Source of the DNA: Stenotrophomonas maltophilia
Lineage (GTDB): Bacteria > Pseudomonadota > Gammaproteobacteria > Xanthomonadales > Xanthomonadaceae
Assembly: GCA_900113425.1 (NCBI GenBank)
Contig: FOZF01000001.1
Span: forward strand, 722,358 to 786,357
DNA length: 64,000 nucleotides
Direction: 5' to 3'
Shown here: piece after piece, positions 51,801-62,800 of the stretch
How the letters are laid out: every line of letters starts with the position of its first letter
How positions within the stretch are numbered: position 1 is the stretch's first letter
Program-made: the position numbers and the translations under genes
Notes under the pieces: model-generated
Seen by the model: only the letters and a program-made list of their open reading frames with translations
What the model was told of the DNA's origin: nothing
The model's database searches: none

Positions 51801-54800
51801 TTACTGTCCCTTGCGCTCGGAGCGACGCACTGCCGCCGGCACTTCGATCTCGACGCGGGCCGGCAGTTCGTGCACATGCAGTTCGCGGTCGATCCATTCA
51901 CCCGGCGCGCCATTGATGGTGGCGTCACCCGGTTCGCCCGCGTAGGGCCACGGAAGCACGACGCCTCCAGCAGGGGGCACCAGGCCGGGCTGCACGTCCA
52001 GCACCAGCAGCTTGTCGCTGCGCCGCAGCCGGTAGTTCAACTGCCCCTGCGGCGTACGCAGGCCCTGCACCGCGATGCCGTCACCCTGCAGCCAGGCCGT
52101 TGGAACGCCGCCGGCCAGCACCAGTGACTCATCCATGTCGCGGCTGTAGGCGAACATGTCCAGCGCCGAGCGCACGAAATCCGACGCGACCCATGCATGC
52201 GGCAGGTCGCCGACGAAGAACGGCTTGCGCGGTGTCCGCGAGACCACTTCCGCCCATTGGTTCCATGCCTGCGGGGCACGGTCCTTGAAGAAGAACTCGG
52301 TCGCCTGCCAGGCGCGGTCGCGCCAGCCCAGGCGCACGAAGGCGGCGACGTTGCGCCACTCATACGGCGTGTAGTCCTTCCATTCGCGCTTGCCATCGCG
52401 ACGCGCGACGAATTCATTCCAGTAACGCTCGAAGGTTGCTTCCAGGGCCTGCTGCGGCAGCCGACCCTGCTCGCCCCCGGGCGCCAGTGCGATGGTCGTC
52501 GATGTCGCGTCGAAATCGCCCAGCTCGGCCGAGCCCGGCAGGTAATCGATGTTGTGCTGCTGCATGGCCGACAGCAGCGATGCCTGCAGGTCGTCGCGGA
52601 ACTGATCGCGTGACTCGGCGATCTGCATCGCCTCCACCTTGCCCAGCTGGGTCGCCAGCAGCGCAGCGTCCTTGTAGCCGCGCAGCGCCCAGAAGTTGTC
52701 CCAGTACGAATGCATCGGCTTGGCGGAGTAACCCTCGTGGCTGATCGAGGCCGGCATCATCCCGTAGAAGGCCGGGTTGCGTGCTCGGTTCTCCTCGGTG
52801 CGCTCGCTAGCACGCAGCTGCTCCATGTACTGATAGGCCCCCTGCACATGCGGCCACATCAGTTCCATGAACGTGCTGTCGCCGGTGTAGCGGCCATACT
52901 CGGCGATGTTGTAGATCAACTCACCATGGCTGTCGTTCTCCGGCACCGGGTCGCTGCCGCGTGCGTCGACGCAGCACGGCACCTTGCCATTCTCGAACTG
53001 GAACGGCGCATACCAGTTGAGGTAGTCACGCACCGCGTCGCTGCGGCCCATGCGCAGCAACCCCTCGGAGATCATCGCGCCGTCGCGGATCCAGCTGCGC
53101 GCATACGAGCGCGTGCCCGGCTGCAGGCTTGGCCCCACACGTGAGATCAGCATGTGCGCTACCGCGGTGCGCAGCGTATCGACCAGCGGCTGGCCCGCCG
53201 TCGGAACCTGCAGCGACACCACGCCGAGCTTGGCACGCCACATATCGGCCACCTGCTGCTGCGCCTTTGCCACGTCCACGGCCTGCGGCGCCCAGCCACC
53301 GGTCTGCGGCAGCACCACCGCCACTTCACGGCTTTGCCCGGGTTCCAGGGTGATCGTGTACAGCAGCGCGCCGGATGCCATGCCGGTGCTGTCCTTCACC
53401 GTGGTCGTCGACGGCAGCTTGCCCGAGGCGAGGTGCATCGCATCGAGCTTGCCGTCGAAAGAGGTGGCAAAACGCGCATCAGGTACCTGCAGCGGGTAGA
53501 TGCGTGGCTCGCCATTGATGCGGACCAGCTGCTCGCCGACGTCGAGGCTGTCGATGCGGCTGAAGCCGCCGGTGGTGTTGAGGAACTGGGTTGGCGGATT
53601 GACCTGCCAGGGGCGGATGGCCAACGCCAGCGTGTACTCGTGGGCCACCTTGTCGGGATTGCTCAGGCGGTAGCGACCGATCAGCTGCGCACGCTCGGGC
53701 GTGCCCTGCACGAATCCGGTGACCGCCAGCCCCACCTTTTCATGCACCCAGTCGACATTGGCGATGGGCAGGTAGCGATCCTGCAGCGACTGGGTGATGG
53801 CCACATCGCTCCAGGCGATCAGCTTGCCATCCAGGCGGACGAACGGCTCGATGCTGAAGCTGCCCTTGGCAGGCTCCAGCGCACCATCTTCGCTGATCAG
53901 CGCCTGCTGCTGGCCGCCATCCAGACCCAGCAGGGTCCAGTACGGCTGTTCGCCAACGAACGCGCGCGGTACCGCACCGCGTGGGAGATCAGCCGCAACC
54001 GACGACAGGAATGCATTGGGCGTGGCTGCGAAGTCCAGCGGCTTGAGCGTGATGTCACGGATGCCATAGCGCCAGTTCGGGCCTCCCTGCAGGTCGAAGC
54101 GCACATATCGCGCGTCGGTATCGGGCAGCGCCAGCCAGTCACGGCCACCGCCACCGGCGGTCACTTCGCGTACGGTGCGCCAGTCGCGTCCGTCCACGGA
54201 CGTGCGCACGGTGTAGCGGGTCGCCTGCAGGTCCGGCAACCAGTCGATCACCGCGCCGCCGATCTCACGGCTCTTGTGCAGGTCCAGGCTGATGGTCTGC
54301 TGCTTCACCCCACCGCTGATCCAGAAGGTATCGCTCTTGCCGTCCACCATCCGGTCCTGCAGCGCCGTGGCGGTGTCGGCGATCACCTCCGGCCGCAGCG
54401 GCGATTCGTCCCGCGCGGGCAGGCCCTGCAGGGTCAGTTTGTCGAAGCACACCGTGCCGCGTCCGCCGACCTTGCTGTAGATCGTGAACTCGACCGCGGC
54501 GCTGCGCGCCATTTCCTTCTCCGGCGACGGCCCCCACGCCTTGTCGATCTGCCGACGCCGGTACTCGACCGGCGTCCACGACCTGGGGAAACTGTAACCG
54601 GGGCGGTTGACCCACCACACGTTGTCACCGCTGGCGTCGATCAGCTTGAACTGCAGATCATTGGCCGGTGAATCACCGCGCAGCTGGAAGCCGAAGCGGT
54701 AGTTGACCGGATACTCGACGGCGAGCGCGCGACGGATGCCGACGTAGCCCGATACGTTGTGGAAGTCGTAATCCAGGCACAGCGCGCGGCCGCCACCCGC

Positions 54801-54968
54801 GCCGCTGACCGGGCGCAGCGAACCGCTGACCTGGTCGGACAGCACCAGCTTCCAGGCACCGACATCGTCGAAGTCGTCCAGCACCTTCGGCGCCGGCAGC
54901 GCCGGAGGGGCGGCGATCGCCAGGGAGGTCCACAACAGGCCCAGTCCAACGGCGATCGCACCCTTCAT
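51801..54968 (-). CDS. Large exported glycosidase-like protein with discoidin domain
   Basis: The 1055-residue protein has a leader at about 1-20 (ends AIAAPP). A carbohydrate-binding-like beta domain (about 25-180) and an F5/8 type C (discoidin) domain (about 190-330; VIDWLPDLQATRYTVRTSVDGRDW) follow. A long C-terminal region (about 600-950) has helical repeats, with WIRDGAMISEGLLRMGRSD and CVDARGSDPVPENDSHGELIYNIAEYGRYTGD, resembling the six-hairpin glycosidase superfamily. The likely substrate is a beta-glucan or related oligosaccharide. The start overlaps the stop of the permease (ATGA). No family number is assigned with confidence. Confidence 0.72.
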   Translation of the reverse strand: MKGAIAVGLGLLWTSLAIAAPPALPAPKVLDDFDDVGAWKLVLSDQVSGSLRPVSGAGGGRALCLDYDFHNVSGYVGIRRALAVEYPVNYRFGFQLRGDSPANDLQFKLIDASGDNVWWVNRPGYSFPRSWTPVEYRRRQIDKAWGPSPEKEMARSAAVEFTIYSKVGGRGTVCFDKLTLQGLPARDESPLRPEVIADTATALQDRMVDGKSDTFWISGGVKQQTISLDLHKSREIGGAVIDWLPDLQATRYTVRTSVDGRDWRTVREVTAGGGGRDWLALPDTDARYVRFDLQGGPNWRYGIRDITLKPLDFAATPNAFLSSVAADLPRGAVPRAFVGEQPYWTLLGLDGGQQQALISEDGALEPAKGSFSIEPFVRLDGKLIAWSDVAITQSLQDRYLPIANVDWVHEKVGLAVTGFVQGTPERAQLIGRYRLSNPDKVAHEYTLALAIRPWQVNPPTQFLNTTGGFSRIDSLDVGEQLVRINGEPRIYPLQVPDARFATSFDGKLDAMHLASGKLPSTTTVKDSTGMASGALLYTITLEPGQSREVAVVLPQTGGWAPQAVDVAKAQQQVADMWRAKLGVVSLQVPTAGQPLVDTLRTAVAHMLISRVGPSLQPGTRSYARSWIRDGAMISEGLLRMGRSDAVRDYLNWYAPFQFENGKVPCCVDARGSDPVPENDSHGELIYNIAEYGRYTGDSTFMELMWPHVQGAYQYMEQLRASERTEENRARNPAFYGMMPASISHEGYSAKPMHSYWDNFWALRGYKDAALLATQLGKVEAMQIAESRDQFRDDLQASLLSAMQQHNIDYLPGSAELGDFDATSTTIALAPGGEQGRLPQQALEATFERYWNEFVARRDGKREWKDYTPYEWRNVAAFVRLGWRDRAWQATEFFFKDRAPQAWNQWAEVVSRTPRKPFFVGDLPHAWVASDFVRSALDMFAYSRDMDESLVLAGGVPTAWLQGDGIAVQGLRTPQGQLNYRLRRSDKLLVLDVQPGLVPPAGGVVLPWPYAGEPGDATINGAPGEWIDRELHVHELPARVEIEVPAAVRRSERKGQ

Positions 54969-55801
54969 CCCTTCACGCTCCCCAGCAACAATCCTTGGAT
55001 GTAGTACCGCTGCAGCACCAGGAACAGTGCCAGCACCGGAACCACGGTAACCACCGCGCCGGCCATCATCATTTCCACGTCCATGATGTGTTCGCGCGAG
55101 AGGGTGGCCAGTGCCACCGGCAAAGTGTAGTGCTCCTGATCGGTCAACACGATCAGCGGCCACATGAAATCGTTCCATGCGCCCATGAAGGTGAAGATCG
55201 CCAGGGTCACCAGCACCGGCTTGAGCATCGGCAGCACGATCTGGAAGAAGATGCGCAGCTCCCCTGCCCCGTCGATGCGCGCGGCCTCCAGCAGTTCGTC
55301 CGGGATCGACCGCGCGTACTGCCGCACCAGGAAGATGCCGAACACGCTCGCCAGCGCCGGCACGATCACGCCGCCGAAGCTGTTGACCAGCCCCAGCTGC
55401 TTCATCAGCAGGAACAGCGGCAGCATCGCCACCTGGGCCGGAATGACCAGCGCCGCCATCAACACCTGGAACAGGCGCTCACGGCCGACGAAATTCAGCT
55501 TGGCGAACGCGTAACCGGCCATCGTGTTGAGCAGCAGCGAGCCCAGCGTGATCGCCAGCGACACCAGCAGGCTGTTGGCGAAATTGCCGCCCATGCCGGT
55601 ACGCGCGAACAGCTCGTGGTAGTTGTGGGTGGTCACCTGCGAGGGCAACAGCGGAGGCGGGAAATGGCTGGCCTCGCCCTGCGGCATGAACGAGACCGAG
55701 ACCATCCACAGCAGCGGTGCCAGGCTGACCAGGGCCAGCACCAGCAACGCGCCGTTGATCCACCACGGATGCCAGCGCGACTGGCCGATTTCACGACTCA
55801 T
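54965..55801 (-). CDS. Carbohydrate ABC transporter permease (MalG-like)
   Basis: The 278-residue inner-membrane protein has six helices. The ABC-permease signature EAARIDGAGELRIFFQIVLPMLKP (EAA loop) is at about residues 185-208. It pairs with the MalF-like gene just upstream to form the sugar channel. Its start overlaps that gene's stop by 4 bp (ATGA), and its own stop overlaps the start of the large glycosidase-like gene. Confidence 0.9.
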   Translation of the reverse strand: MSREIGQSRWHPWWINGALLVLALVSLAPLLWMVSVSFMPQGEASHFPPPLLPSQVTTHNYHELFARTGMGGNFANSLLVSLAITLGSLLLNTMAGYAFAKLNFVGRERLFQVLMAALVIPAQVAMLPLFLLMKQLGLVNSFGGVIVPALASVFGIFLVRQYARSIPDELLEAARIDGAGELRIFFQIVLPMLKPVLVTLAIFTFMGAWNDFMWPLIVLTDQEHYTLPVALATLSREHIMDVEMMMAGAVVTVVPVLALFLVLQRYYIQGLLLGSVKG

Positions 55802-56679
55802 ACCAACTGCCTCCTGCGGCCAAAGCGCAGCATCACGGTGGTCACCGCCAGGATGATCAGGAACAGCAGGAATGCCACCGCAGAGGCGCGTCCCAGGTTC
55901 CACCACTTGAAGCCTTCCTCGAACATGAAATACAGCACGCTGACCGTGCTCTGCAGCGGGTCGCCACGCGTCATCACGTAAGGCTCGGCGAACAGCTGGA
56001 AGTAGCCGGAGACGGTGATCACACCGACCACAAGCAGCACCGGTCCGAGCATCGGCAGGGTGATGTGCAGGAACTGCTTCCAGCGCGAGGCACCGTCGAT
56101 CCGCGCCGCTTCGTACAGATCATGCGGAATCGCCTGCAGGCCGGCCAGGAAGATCACCATGTTGTAGCCGAAGTTCTTCCACACCGCGAACAGCATGATG
56201 GTGGGCATCGCCCAGTTCGGGTCGCCCAGCCAGTCGATCGGGCTGATGCCCAGATGGCCCAGGCCGTAGTTGACCAGGCCGTAGCTGGTATGGAACAGGT
56301 AGCGCCAGATCACCGCCACCGCCACCAGCGTGGTTACCACCGGCGCGAACAGCGCGGTGCGGAACAGCGCCTTGAAACGCGCGGCAGGCGCGTTCAGCAG
56401 CATCGCCGCGCCCAGTGACACGCCGATCGACAGCGGCACACCGATCAGCACGAAGTAGCTGGTGTTCCACAGCGACTTCCAGAACATCGGCGTCTGCAGC
56501 AGGTCGATGTAGTTGCCGAGGCCGACGAAACGCAGGTTGCTGCTGTCGGCCAATGCGTACAGGTCGAAGTCGGTCACGCTGAGCGCCAGCGCCGAGGCGA
56601 CCGGCAGGCCGAAGAACACCCCCAGCACGATCAGCGAGGGGCCTGCGAAGATCCATCCGGCCAGCGAAGTTCGTTTCAT
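55798..56679 (-). CDS. Carbohydrate ABC transporter permease (MalF-like)
   Basis: The 293-residue inner-membrane protein has six helices. The EAA loop (EAARIDGASRWKQFLHITLPMLGP) is at about residues 192-215. It is the other half of the CUT1-type sugar channel with the MalG-like protein. The start overlaps the binding-protein stop by 4 bp (ATGA). No matching ATPase (MsmK/MalK type) is seen in the window, so a shared ATPase elsewhere must be used. Confidence 0.9.
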   Translation of the reverse strand: MKRTSLAGWIFAGPSLIVLGVFFGLPVASALALSVTDFDLYALADSSNLRFVGLGNYIDLLQTPMFWKSLWNTSYFVLIGVPLSIGVSLGAAMLLNAPAARFKALFRTALFAPVVTTLVAVAVIWRYLFHTSYGLVNYGLGHLGISPIDWLGDPNWAMPTIMLFAVWKNFGYNMVIFLAGLQAIPHDLYEAARIDGASRWKQFLHITLPMLGPVLLVVGVITVSGYFQLFAEPYVMTRGDPLQSTVSVLYFMFEEGFKWWNLGRASAVAFLLFLIILAVTTVMLRFGRRRQLV

Positions 56680-58019
56680 TGCGCGCTCCCGTTGGCCAGG
56701 GTGCTGCTTGAACGCGTCGGCGATGGCGCGCGCTCCTGCAGGCGTTGTTGTTCATGCATCCAGCGACGCTTGGCCAGCACCTTGTCCACGCGCTGGTCCA
56801 GCTCGGCCACAGCGTCGTCCTGCGGCATCCCGCCGCGCACCACCTTTTCGGTGACGATGCGCATTTCCTGCACGATGCGCTCCCATTCAAGCACCTTGGG
56901 CGTCGGCCTGACCCGCTCCAGCTGGTCGCGGAACGCCGCCGCCAGCGGATCACCGGCCAGGGACGGTGCATTCCAGGCACTGCGACGCGGCGGCAGATCA
57001 CCGATGATCGAATGGAAACGGGCCTGGATTTCCGGGCGCGACAGGAACTCGATCAGCTTCCAGGAGGCTTCCTTCTGCTGCGATTTGCGGAAGATCACCA
57101 GGCTGGTACCGCCGGCGATGCCCGCACCGGGGCCATCCGGGCCCGGCAACGCGGCGGTGCCCCACTGCCCTTCCAGCGCCTTCGGCTGCAGCTTCTTGAA
57201 CTCGCGGATGTTCCAGGGGCCGGAGATGTAGAACACGTTGAAACCGCGGAAGAATTCATCCCAGACATTGGAGATCTGCGTCTCGGACATCTTCGGCGCC
57301 CAGCCCTGCTCGAACATGTTGGCGTAGAAGGCCAGCGTGCGGCGGAAGCCCGGGCTGGAGAAGTTGCCACGGGTATCGTCGTCGCGCAGCAGCGGATCGG
57401 GTTGCTGCAGCGCCAGCGACAGCTGCTGCTCGAACTCGTTGATCGGCATCAGCACGGCATAGCGGTTCGGGCCCTGCATGCGCTTGATCGCCGCCATCTG
57501 TTCGTTCCACTCCTGCCAGGTCCGCGGCGGGTGGTCGTAACCGGCCTTGGCCAGCAGGTCCTTGCGGTAGTAGATCAGGCGGGTATCGACGTACCACGGC
57601 ACGCCCACCAGCTCGCCATGGATCACGTTGGTATCCCAGATGCCCTGGAAGTAATCCTTCGGGTCGACCACCGCCGAGCGCTGCACGAACGGTTGCAGCG
57701 GCGTCAGCGCATCGAGCTCGGCGAATTCGGGAACCCAGGTGTTGCCCAGCTGGCAGACATCGGGCAGGCCATCAGCGGCGAACGCGGTGAGCAGCTTCTC
57801 GTGCGCCGCAGTCCATGGGATGTTCTGCACATCCACCTTGATGCCGGGATTCTCGGCCTCGAATTCGTGGATCAGTTCGCTGACCACTTCCGCTTCGCGC
57901 CCCATCGCCCAGAAGCGCACGGTGGTGGTGCCCGGTTCGGTACGGGCGCAGCCCGCCACGACCAGCGCGGCCAGGGCCGGCAGCGCCCAACGGCGCATGC
58001 GATGGAGCCAGTTCTGCAC
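56676..58019 (-). CDS. Sugar ABC transporter substrate-binding lipoprotein
   Basis: The 447-residue family 1 solute-binding protein has leader with lipobox AGC (ALAALVVAGCAR). The core shows VSELIHEFEAENPGIKVDVQNIPWTAAHEKLLTAFAADGLPDV and the later WNIREFKKLQPKALEGQWGTAALPGPDG typical of CUT1 binding proteins. The GTG start at 58019 lies 4 nt after the stop of the glycosidase gene; ATG 57998 is an alternative. It hands an oligosaccharide to the two permeases. Confidence 0.88.
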   Translation of the reverse strand: MQNWLHRMRRWALPALAALVVAGCARTEPGTTTVRFWAMGREAEVVSELIHEFEAENPGIKVDVQNIPWTAAHEKLLTAFAADGLPDVCQLGNTWVPEFAELDALTPLQPFVQRSAVVDPKDYFQGIWDTNVIHGELVGVPWYVDTRLIYYRKDLLAKAGYDHPPRTWQEWNEQMAAIKRMQGPNRYAVLMPINEFEQQLSLALQQPDPLLRDDDTRGNFSSPGFRRTLAFYANMFEQGWAPKMSETQISNVWDEFFRGFNVFYISGPWNIREFKKLQPKALEGQWGTAALPGPDGPGAGIAGGTSLVIFRKSQQKEASWKLIEFLSRPEIQARFHSIIGDLPPRRSAWNAPSLAGDPLAAAFRDQLERVRPTPKVLEWERIVQEMRIVTEKVVRGGMPQDDAVAELDQRVDKVLAKRRWMHEQQRLQERAPSPTRSSSTLANGSAQ

Positions 58020-58023
58020 AGCG

Positions 58024-59628
58024 TTACTTTCCCTGGCCTGTGGTGCGGTTGGCATTGTTCTTCTGTTCCTGTGCGGCGGCCGCGCGTGACTCGGCGATGC
58101 CGACCGCGCGCGCCGATGCAGCCTTCTCGTCCTTCTGCAGTTCCAGCGGCTGGAACGAGCCCTCGGGGGCCAGCCAGCCGCCGCTGAATCCAGCGCGCTC
58201 CAGCCCCTTGCGGATGTAGGGGTTCTTCTTCATGACTTCCCACACGAAGTCGTTGCGGTAATTGGCGATCATGGTCAGGATCGGGCCCTGGTCGATGGCG
58301 ATGTAGTCGCTGGCGACCCAGCCACGATCCGGCACCAGGCGCCCGGTCTTGATCGGAATGTCGTAGCTGAAGCTGGGATTGAACGAATCCAGGAAGCCGT
58401 AGCTGGAATAGATGTAATCGCCGAAGCGCTTGTGCATCTCCAGCGTGGCCGGAATGACCTGCTCCGGGGCGAACACGATCGAGGCCACCGCGGCGGTCGG
58501 CGCGATGGTGCCGTCGTCGAAGTTCTCGCGCAGGCCGGCGCCGCGCGAGGAGTAGTGGCGGAACTGGCGCTGCTCGCCGCGATAGTCCTGGGTGGTGTTC
58601 TGCGGGCCATCGCTGGCGGTCAGTCCCCACACGTTCTCGCCGTACTCCTTCCACTGCATCGGGTTGGCGATGGCGTACTCGCGCTGGGCCAGCGCGGCCG
58701 AGCGGCTGTTGAGGAAGTAGGTGCTGCCGCGCTCGCGCATGTAGGCATCCTGGATATCGCGGAAATCGATCCAGACATGGCTGTACTGGTGGCCAAACAG
58801 TGGGCCGAAGGACAGGTATTCCTGGCCCTGGTAGACGCCCCAGTCGTTGTCGTAGGTCCGGGTCCATACCGTCCACGCGTCGGGGCTGACCGGATGCGTG
58901 GGCGAGCCCAGGGCAAGGATGTACACCATCATCGCCTCGTTGTAGCCCATCCAGTCGTGGTCGATGAAGCCGCTTTCGGGGAACCAGCCCATCGAGATCA
59001 GCGGCGCGCGCTGCTGCAGCCACGGCCAGTCGATCTTCCTGTACAGGGTATCGGCAATCTGCCGGATCTCCTTCTCGCGCGGATCATCGCCGTCGTAATA
59101 GGACTGCGCGAACAGCACGCCCATCATCAGCAGCGCGGTATCCACCGACGACAGTTCGACCCAGCTGTCGTAGCGGCGGCCTTCCTGCATGTCCAGGAAG
59201 TGATAGTAGAAGCCCTTGTAGCCGGCCTTGCCGGTGCGCTGCGGGCCCATCGGCACGTCACGGAAGAATTTCAGCGTCGTCAGCGTGCGGTCGATCGCCT
59301 GGTTGCGGCTGACCCAGCCATTCTCGATGCCGATCGGATAGGCGGTGAGCGCGAAGCCGACCGAGGCGATGCTGGCGAACGGGCGTGACGGATAACGGTC
59401 CGGCGTCAGGCCGTTCACTTCATTGGTGGTGTCCCAGAAGAACTGGAAGGTGCGGCGTTCAATGTCATCGAACAGCGGCGGCAGCTCCGGCTTCATCGGC
59501 CGCGGCGGTGCATCGGCCTCGATCAGGATCACCGGCGGCCGGGGTTTGGCGGGCTCCTGCTGGGCCGGCTTGCAGGCGGCGATGGCCAGGGTCATCGCTG
59601 CGGCGGACAACAGGTGGCGTGCCTGCAT
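58024..59628 (-). CDS. GH144-type (PF10091) glycosidase lipoprotein
   Basis: The 534-residue protein belongs to the 'glucoamylase family' (PF10091), whose characterised members include endo-beta-1,2-glucanases of family GH144. Leader MQARHLLSAAAMTLAIAAC has a lipobox-like end. Characteristic stretches are RTFQFFWDTTNEVNGLTPDRYPSRPFASIASVGFALTAYPIGIE and GWFPESGFIDHDWMGYNEAMMVYILALGSPTHP, with GFLDSFNPSFSY late. It probably cuts beta-1,2-glucan in the periplasm. The start is ATG 59628 (GGAGGAA site). Confidence 0.82.
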   Translation of the reverse strand: MQARHLLSAAAMTLAIAACKPAQQEPAKPRPPVILIEADAPPRPMKPELPPLFDDIERRTFQFFWDTTNEVNGLTPDRYPSRPFASIASVGFALTAYPIGIENGWVSRNQAIDRTLTTLKFFRDVPMGPQRTGKAGYKGFYYHFLDMQEGRRYDSWVELSSVDTALLMMGVLFAQSYYDGDDPREKEIRQIADTLYRKIDWPWLQQRAPLISMGWFPESGFIDHDWMGYNEAMMVYILALGSPTHPVSPDAWTVWTRTYDNDWGVYQGQEYLSFGPLFGHQYSHVWIDFRDIQDAYMRERGSTYFLNSRSAALAQREYAIANPMQWKEYGENVWGLTASDGPQNTTQDYRGEQRQFRHYSSRGAGLRENFDDGTIAPTAAVASIVFAPEQVIPATLEMHKRFGDYIYSSYGFLDSFNPSFSYDIPIKTGRLVPDRGWVASDYIAIDQGPILTMIANYRNDFVWEVMKKNPYIRKGLERAGFSGGWLAPEGSFQPLELQKDEKAASARAVGIAESRAAAAQEQKNNANRTTGQGK

Positions 59629-59684
59629 GGCGCGGTTCCTCCGGTGGACTGATCGATGGGAAAGCATAACGTCCAATGATCTGA

Positions 59685-59697
59685 AATCGTTTACAAA
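59685..59697 (-). promoter_or_regulatory. LacI-type half-operator upstream of the GH144-type gene
   Basis: The sequence reads TTGTAAACGATTT on the minus strand, containing TGTAAACG, the half-site common in LacI-family operators. It lies about 60 bp before the glycosidase start. The second half is degenerate, so it is weak evidence for control by the LacI-type gene at the end of the window. Confidence 0.35.
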
Positions 59698-59708
59698 CCA
59701 CACATTTA

Positions 59709-59729
59709 AAAAAGCCACGGGAACGTGGC
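59709..59729 (-). terminator. Terminator after the TonB-dependent receptor
   Basis: A stem gccacg / cgtggc with a 4-nt loop is followed by six T on the minus strand, 77 bp after the receptor stop. A second perfect 11-bp palindrome (gatgccgccgg / ccggcggcatc, 59756-59781) lies between. Termination here would separate the receptor from the ABC genes. Confidence 0.8.
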
Positions 59730-59755
59730 CTGACAGCGCGATCATCGCAGTTGCC

Positions 59756-59781
59756 GATGCCGCCGGCGAACCGGCGGCATC
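59756..59781. repeat. Perfect 11-bp stem palindrome
   Basis: gatgccgccgg-CGAA-ccggcggcatc, with a stable tetraloop-like centre, lies 25 bp after the receptor stop. No T-run follows directly; it could protect the 3' end of the receptor mRNA. Confidence 0.6.
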
Positions 59782-59805
59782 GACTCCTGCAGCAGGCGTA
59801 CCCGC

Positions 59806-62800
59806 TTAGAAGCGGAAGCCCACTTCCGCCTTGATCTGGCGGGGCGTACCGATGATGTCACCGGTCTCGTTGTAGCTGGCCTGCAGCTTGCCGTTGGTCT
59901 TGACGTAGTTGTAGGTGGAGAAGTTGTCGAAATCGAACACGTTGATGATGTCCAGGCGAGCGTACAGCTCGGTATCACCCGGCATCTTGAACGTCTTCGT
60001 CGCCTGCAGGTCGACCGAGCGGTAGCCGAAGATCTTGCCCCCCACCAGGAACTTGCCGTTGGCGTTGGGCACGGCCGCCTGCGGGGTCGGCAGGGTGTAG
60101 CCGCTGGCCTGCGGCACGGGGTACCAGTCGTTGACGGCCGTCGGCGTTGCCAGGGTGATCTTGCCGCCGAAGGTGATGCCCCAGAAGCCCGCGTACGAAC
60201 CGGTCACCACCAGGCGGTGACGAGGAGCACCGTTGGAACGGATGGTCGGGTAATCGCCGATCAGGCCGCGGTCGAAGGCGTACTTCTCGTTGATGTCGCG
60301 GTTGTGGCGTGCGGTGGTCCAGGTGTAGGCGATCGAGGTGCCCCAGCCGCTTTCCTTGGTGAACGGCTTCTGCGCCGACAGCAGGACCTGGGTGGCGCGG
60401 GTCTTGATGCCCTGCTGGCCGATGATCAGGCTGCCGAAGCCCGGCACGTTGCAGCTCCAGGCCTGGCTCAGGCCCGGCTCGGTGCCGCCGCACAGGCGCG
60501 GATCATCGAAGAACTGGCCGGTCGGGTAACGGTTGCCCAGGGTGAAGGCGAAGCCGTCGTAGCTCAGGGTGCGGGCGATGGTGGCGTCGGTCAGCCAGTC
60601 ACCGATCTGGTTGCTCATGCCCAGGCTGAACTGATCCGAGTACGGAGCCTTCAGCTTGTTGTTCAGCAGGTCGACCTCCAGGCCGGCGTTGCTGGTCGAT
60701 CCCACCAGCGCCTGCAGGTTGCCGATGCCGTTGAGCAGGTTCGGGTTCCAGTCGTAGCAGGCGGCCTGGCCGTTGATGCAGGTTCCGGTGGCCGGGTTGC
60801 GGAAGTAGATGGTCGGCTGCGGCAGGGCCAGCTTGGTGGTCTCCAGCTGCAGGTTGTCGAACAGGTCGCGGTCGTAGGAACGGCCGGCGCCACCGTGGAT
60901 CACATGCTGCTCGTCGGCGTTGATGTCATACGAGAAGCCCAGGCGCGGCTGCCAGGCATCCTTGAATGCCTTGCGGTTGTGGCCGTTGCTGATGTAGTCA
61001 CTGATGTCCAGGCCGCCCAGCGCCAGCGAATCGGCGTAGGTCTGGCCGGCGGGTGCGCGCGGATCCTGCGAATAGATGGCATCGACCACCTGCTGCGGGG
61101 TCACGAAGTCCAGGTAGGACGGGGTCTTCTCGTAGTCCCAGCGCAGGCCGATGTTCAGCTGCAGGTGGTCATTGACCTGCCAGTCGTCCTGGATGAACAC
61201 GCCGTACTGCTTGGACTTGGAGCGTACTTCGCCGGACACGCCCGACACGCCGGTCACCGGCTTGACGAACTGCGCCTTGTACGGGATGGAATCGGGGAAG
61301 TCCGGATCGCCCAGCGAGTAGGTGAAGGTCGGATTGATCTGCGCCGCATCGGAAGCGTACAGGTCGATCTGCTTGTACTTCACGCCCATCTTGATGGTGT
61401 GGTCGCCCGCCCACTGGATGCCATCCAGGGTCAGGTTGTCTTCGATCGACCAGCCCTTCTGGCCCTTCACCTGCGAGTCCAGCGCCGAGGCGCCACCGAT
61501 CTTCACGATCGTGCGGTCTTCAGGACCGTCCGGCGCGGTATAGGTGATGCCGTTGGCCAGGGTCAGCGGGGTCGGGTTGTTGAACGAATCTTCGTGGGTG
61601 ACCATCAATTCGTTGTAGTAGCGCTCGCCGCTGTGGTTCCAGCGCAGAGCGTAACGACGGTCGGTATTGACCACTTCACGGCCGGCTTCCGGCGAGGTCT
61701 GGCCACTGAACTGCGACTGCGTTTCGTCGCGGTCCTGGAAGGTCAGCTCGATGCGATCGTTGTCGGTCGGCTCGAAGTCGATCTTGCCGAAGATCAGGTC
61801 CTGCTGGAACGGCTGGCTGGCCGGGCCGAGACCGGCGGCGCCGGCGGGCGGCAGCAGACCGGCGGCACCGGTAACCGCACCGTCCGGTGCGATGGTGACC
61901 GGCAGGTCGAAGCGCTTGGCTTCGTAGGTCACGAAGAAGTGGGCCTTGTCCTGGATGATCGGGCCGCCCAGCGCGAAGCCGTATTCCTTCTCGGCCGACA
62001 CCTGCTTGTCCTTGCCGCCCTGGCGTTCGGCCGGGGTCTTGGCGCGCATGTCCTCGTCGGTGTAGCGATAGAACGCCTCACCCTTGAATTCATTGGTACC
62101 GGACTTGGTCGCGGCGGTCACCGCAGCGCTCGAGACCTGGCCGTACTCGGCCTTGTAGTTGCCGCTGATGACCTTGTATTCGCCAATGGCCAGCTGCGGG
62201 AAGGGGTTGCCGGCGCTGCCGGACTGGCCGGCGACACCGCCGCCCTTGACGTAGCTCTTCTGCCCCACGCCATCGATGTACACGTTGGTGCCATCGGCAT
62301 TGGTGGCGCCGCCGCGCAGCGAGGTGTTGCCCTTCGCATCACGGGTGAAGATCAGGCCCGGCACCGCGTCGGCGAACTCCAGGAAGTTGCGCGACACCTG
62401 CGGGGTGGTCTGGATCTGCTGCAGGCTGACGGTCTTGCCGACTTCGGACGTGCGCACTTCCTGCAGCAGGGTCGGCGCGACGACGTTGACGGTGTCCAGG
62501 TTGGTGGCAGCGGTCGAACCCGGGGTGCTGCTGGCAGCGCCGGCGAAGTTCAGGGTGGCGGTGGAGGCCACGGTCACGGTGACCTTCTGGCTCTGGCCGT
62601 TGGCCACCACGTCATAGGTGCCCGGGTCCAGGCCCATCAGCGAGTAGCTGCCGTCGGCGCGGACGGTGCCGCGGCGCACGGTGCCGGTCGCAACGTTGGT
62701 GGCGGTGACTTCCGAACCGGCCTGTGCGCCGGCAACCTGGCCGCGCAGGCTGGCGTTGGCCGACTGCGCCAGGGCGTTCGGGGCGGCGGCCAGCATCAGG